From Sclerodactyla briareus (Eukaryota; Echinodermata; Holothuroidea; Dendrochirotida; Sclerodactylidae), in NCBI GenBank assembly GCA_026419785.1, contig JAODTK010005545.1, positions 248,001 to 312,000 on the forward strand: a DNA stretch of 64,000 bases, written 5' to 3'. This document shows positions 61,000 to 64,000 of the stretch, in pieces. Within the stretch, counting starts at the first letter, position 1; every line of letters begins with the position of its first letter. The translations under genes and the position numbers were made by a program. The notes under the pieces are model-generated. The model did not search any database. It saw nothing but the letters and a program-made list of their open reading frames with translations, and was not told where the DNA came from.

Positions 61000-61365
61000 C
61001 TATCCCACGGGTCTTGTATCAAACATTGATTGTATACGCACATGGACGTTATTTCCGGAGCACAGGTGAGATGTGTCAAAGGCGTTTCTGGATGAGAATA
61101 TCAACTTGGTACGATTGCAAGACGGGGTTGTATGTGACGGCAACTGGACAGCAGAAGGGGTACAAAAACAAACTCCGAGATTACGTACTTTAGCATCTGA
61201 GGTCCTAACTCCTTCGGCAGACCTTTGACTAGGTCGAGAAGCTGTTCCAGGCCAAACACTTACAGCAATAGTCTCGATTGAAATTTCCCTCGGAAATTTT
61301 CCAGTTTCACAATCGTGTGGAACAATAAGAAGATTTACTTCATTTGAATGTGCTCGTATGAACAA
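61000..61365 (-). CDS. HYR (hyalin repeat)-like exon, second in order
   Basis: The minus frame contains a Cys, then FPREISIETIAVSVWPGTAS (about 61303-61245). This fits the start of an HYR domain: C....I..EI.......V.W..P.AS. In another frame downstream, PVAVTYN fits the G.T.VTY strand of the same domain. A shift of frame near 61200 is required. HYR domains are Ig-like folds of secreted or membrane adhesion proteins such as echinoderm hyalin. No start, stop or splice site is proven. Confidence 0.4.
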   Translation of the reverse strand: MFIRAHSNEVNLLIVPHDCETGKFPREISIETIAVSVWPGTASRPSQRSAEGVRTSDAKVRNLGVCFCTPSAVQLPSHTTPSCNRTKLIFSSRNAFDTSHLCSGNNVHVRIQSMFDTRPVG

Positions 61366-61531
61366 GGTTTTTTATTTTCAATGATGGCGGGTATATAATA
61401 TTCGGATATCATCCGGCAATAACCAAGGAATCTATGGCTGTGTAGAAGGTCATCATTTGCTTCTATAATACATGGGGCGTCTCGAAATGCTCGTATTCAT
61501 AGCGAATTGGAAAACACCGTTTGGATTATGA
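61366..61531. other. Putative intron
   Basis: Spacer between the two HYR-like frames. No motif. Confidence 0.3.
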
Positions 61532-61897
61532 TCATCCATGGAGCTGTATCTCGTTATGTAGTTTAATTATATAATTCCAAGAACTAACAATGGCTTTTGT
61601 TTTGGAAAATGATTGGTACCAACCACTACTGGTGTGATTCCACAACGTGTAGAGAGCGATTGATTGACAATGATCACTATCAGTAACAGGTGGGCGTCGA
61701 CATTGCACATTCTTCTCCCAGTGAACAACCAGCAGTTGTTGTGGGTATCCTACCGCCGCCGTCGTAGGGTCTCCATGCATTCGATAGCTTGTGATGAGAG
61801 AGGTTTGTCCTGATGCATCATTGACAAGATCGATAGGGTCACAATGGTTATAGTATAATAAAGGTAGTTTTGGAGTAAATGATCTTACTGTAAACAC
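61532..61897 (-). CDS. HYR (hyalin repeat)-like exon, first in order
   Basis: The 121-codon minus frame contains DPIDLVNDASGQTSLITS followed by YRMHGD, a two-residue-expanded AVG, LVVHWEKNVQCRR and PVTDSD. This matches the HYR pattern P....D.SG...L.S....GD.F.VG...V.Y...D..GN...C.F.VTV.D at the same spacing over most of its length. The small mismatches are what indels would cause. Likely one exon of a secreted or membrane adhesion protein on the minus strand, continued by 61000-61365. A chance match is less likely than for the other unassigned frames. Confidence 0.5.
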   Translation of the reverse strand: MFTVRSFTPKLPLLYYNHCDPIDLVNDASGQTSLITSYRMHGDPTTAAVGYPQQLLVVHWEKNVQCRRPPVTDSDHCQSIALYTLWNHTSSGWYQSFSKTKAIVSSWNYIIKLHNEIQLHG

Positions 61898-62189
61898 GCG
61901 TTGTTACTTTCTGGGAAGAGCGATGTCTTCGTCCTCTTATAAACGGTTGGATCGGAGTGTTGTAATGAGCCGGGTAACCTACATAAATGTTCATGGATGT
62001 CAGTTTCTAGTTTCTTCCGATGCCTTAAAACAAAAATCCTTTCCGTCATTTGCTTCATACAGTTCACTATTAAACCAATGTCTCGTACAGTCATGGTCTT
62101 CCTCTTCTATTAATAGAAGCAACTTTGTAAAATCAGTGACTCCCGTCAGAATCGATGAGTGGGAACATTCACATTTTAGTAGTTGTTGG
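61898..62189. other. No supported gene
   Basis: A 154-codon + frame spans 61923-62387, but its second half is the CGAGTC minisatellite and it has no domain. It is rejected as a gene. Confidence 0.4.
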
Positions 62190-62335
62190 GAGTCCAGTCA
62201 GTCAATCCGAGTCGAGCCAAGACCGAGTCCCTCAGCATCCCGAAGTCCGAGTCCATACCGATCCTCAACATCCGAGTACGAGTCATGTCAGAGTCCTTCT
62301 GTCCGAGTCCCGAGTTCGAGTTCCCCGAGTCCTAT
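62190..62335. repeat. Degenerate CGAGTC hexamer minisatellite
   Basis: The word cgagt(c/a) recurs about 14 times, often as tccgagtcc. It gives a Ser/Pro/Arg-rich translation in the + frame, which is an artefact of the repeat. Confidence 0.85.
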
Positions 62336-62869
62336 TAAAACTTGGCAATTGGCAGAAATGAATGGGCATAGTATTGGATTCAAATAGCAATAGTTGTTAC
62401 AGTTAGATGTTGCAATCGCCGGAAACTGTAATAGGCCTATATACTTGCACAATTCGCCAAAATTGGCAAAATTCATAATGAAGTCTCAATAATAAACCTC
62501 TGTAATACCTCTCCGCCTGTCGACCTACCAAATGGAGCCATAATATTTTCCAGACAGCAGTTAGGCATATCGTAAAGTATCTTTTTCATTTGGTAACAAC
62601 CTTCTAAAATAATCGAGCACCGAACGACTCATTAGCGGTGGGGTTTTGTCGGGGGTTGCTTACGGTAGTGACAGCATCCATTGATGGGTGTGATATACAG
62701 TACAAGTCGTTACGGGTTGACTGCATCAATTTCCTACTGCAGTTTTACTGGGCTCCAATTCAATAATATACAAAAAAGAGAACTCAACTCCGCTAAAAAT
62801 GATAAGACATTCAAACTGAAGAGAAATGTAGAATTCTACGTATGGGGCAGCATAAACAGCATGATTAAA
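62336..62869. other. No supported gene
   Basis: Nothing recognisable. Confidence 0.4.
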
Positions 62870-63612
62870 TTAACATTGAGGTATGGGCGTCCCCCTGTAC
62901 TGGCCGCGGCACTGCCTGTCTTGGGTAATTGACAAAGGGGCATCCCCTCGAAGGTGCCTCGCGCCCGTCTGGGCGGGCAGCCCAAGAAGCAAGGTCAGCA
63001 CGTCCCGCCGTCCACCAGTCTAGCGATGTGAGGCGTGGTCCCCCAGACCTCGGCCACGTCGTAGCAGCGGTCCCCCCAGACCCATCTCCTGGCATCCGGC
63101 GTATAGGATGGATCATATCACTTGCTGTCAAGACGACCTGCCTGTGGTGAATCGCAGAGATACACAAATGTAGTGGCCTCTCTCTATTCTCTGAACTTGA
63201 CAGTGGTGGCGCAATCGCTATGACCAGCAATCGAATCGTCGGGGTGGGGAATATAAATGGCAGTACAACCCAAATTTTTAGATAAGCATGGTAATGATAG
63301 CGTCAATAACATAACAGTAGATGGCGTGGGGGGAAGGTAGTAATCCAATTGACCAACAGCCAACCTATGGGGAAGGAATTTGCAAACGATCATAGGTGAC
63401 AAACTGCTGTATTTTCGGTGGCCCACAAATATCTATGTCCACTGTCCAATGCATACCATGAATAAGGCTATCCTCGCTATTCTTGCAATCGAAATCACTC
63501 AGTAACTCTTCCTTTAATGACACGGTTGGCACTAGGTGTGCCATTATAGTGTTACTAATCGGAAAAGACAATAACAAGCCTTCCTCTTAGTCGCCTCTTA
63601 CGACAGGTAACA
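62870..63612 (-). repeat. Unidentified GC-rich segment with a repeat-like edge
   Basis: 62890-63100 is clearly GC-richer than its surroundings and shows overlapping frames on both strands (73 + and 121 - codons) without a domain. The minus strand from 63612 begins acctgtcgtaagaggcga, a word I associate with dispersed repeats of marine invertebrates. That association is from memory and should be treated as weak. Possibly one transposable element. Confidence 0.3.
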
Positions 63613-64000
63613 AATAAGTAGAATAAGTGGGGAGGGGCTATATATACAAGGAACGATAATAAAATAATGAGTCACCATTAAGGCAGTACCCGGGCAGTCT
63701 AAGTAACTTAACTTAGCAGTGACATGCCTCTTGAAACATGACTCATCCTCTATTGGGGATTAACCTGTACTATTAGTAACAGATATGTAATAGCCCAATC
63801 AACAAAAAGGTCACCGATAGGTCATTAGCACACATATTCTTTACACTGGTACAGCCTCTATCATTACAGTAACTATCCCCATGGCAACAAAACTAGTCTC
63901 AGCACTAGGAAATCTCTTTGGCATCAGTGTGGGGTTTCAATGAAATGATGCTGGTTGCAGGATACAGGTGAAGATCATTACCGCATGGAAACAATAACCT
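63613..64000. other. No supported gene
   Basis: Nothing recognisable. Confidence 0.4.

Noticed and set aside
61923-62387. 154-codon + frame
   Set aside because: Created largely by the CGAGTC minisatellite.
1-64000. CRISPR arrays, rRNA genes, operons, bacterial promoters
   Set aside because: No direct repeats with regular spacers, no rRNA words and no compact gene order; the window is eukaryotic in character.

Overview
The window looks like a piece of a metazoan nuclear genome, most likely a marine invertebrate. There are no bacterial-style operons and no long uninterrupted reading frame: the longest open stretch is about 160 codons, which is near what chance gives in 64 kb at this base composition. 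What can be recognised is mainly decayed retrotransposons of several lineages, tRNA-derived SINEs, tandem and dispersed repeats, microsatellites and long poly(G) tracts. A hyalin-repeat (HYR)-like domain and a tRNA-Lys-like SINE fit a deuterostome or other marine animal, but the species cannot be named from sequence alone.

Layout. 1-3.4 kb: two repeat arrays, the second ending in (CA)n. 5.6-8.2 kb: two 3' pieces of one restriction-like-endonuclease (R2/NeSL/HERO-like) non-LTR retrotransposon, head to tail on the + strand; the second keeps a clean CCHC knuckle. 9.3-10.4 kb and 38.6-39.7 kb, with 14.15 kb and 42.37 kb, look like collinear remnants of one duplicated segment. 12.8-13.9 kb: G-rich inverted-repeat complex. 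14.1-16.0 kb: weak candidate exons of a membrane protein, with a SINE in between. 18.9-19.3 and 22.5-23.0 kb: two more LINE 3' ends (+). 28.4-29.3 kb: a tandem duplication of about 481 bp. 33.5-35.5 kb: two antisense copies of one LINE 3' end, each with a (CTA)n tail. 35.6 kb: a foldback element. 37.4 kb: second SINE copy. 43.8-44.15 kb: antisense reverse-transcriptase fragment. 52.9-55.9 kb: two LINEs in opposite orientation, meeting at about 54.03 kb. 56.9-57.1 kb: LINE C-terminus (+). 61.0-61.9 kb: HYR-like exons on the minus strand. 62.2 kb onward: a CGAGTC minisatellite and a GC-rich segment.

All recognisable proteins are broken by many small indels, and duplicated units differ largely by one-base indels. 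Either the copies are old or the assembly comes from noisy, unpolished long reads; this limits every coding call. I found no intact gene, CRISPR array, operon or convincing new multi-gene system. The best leads are the RLE-LINE pair, the opposed LINEs, the foldback element, the duplicated segment and the HYR-like locus.
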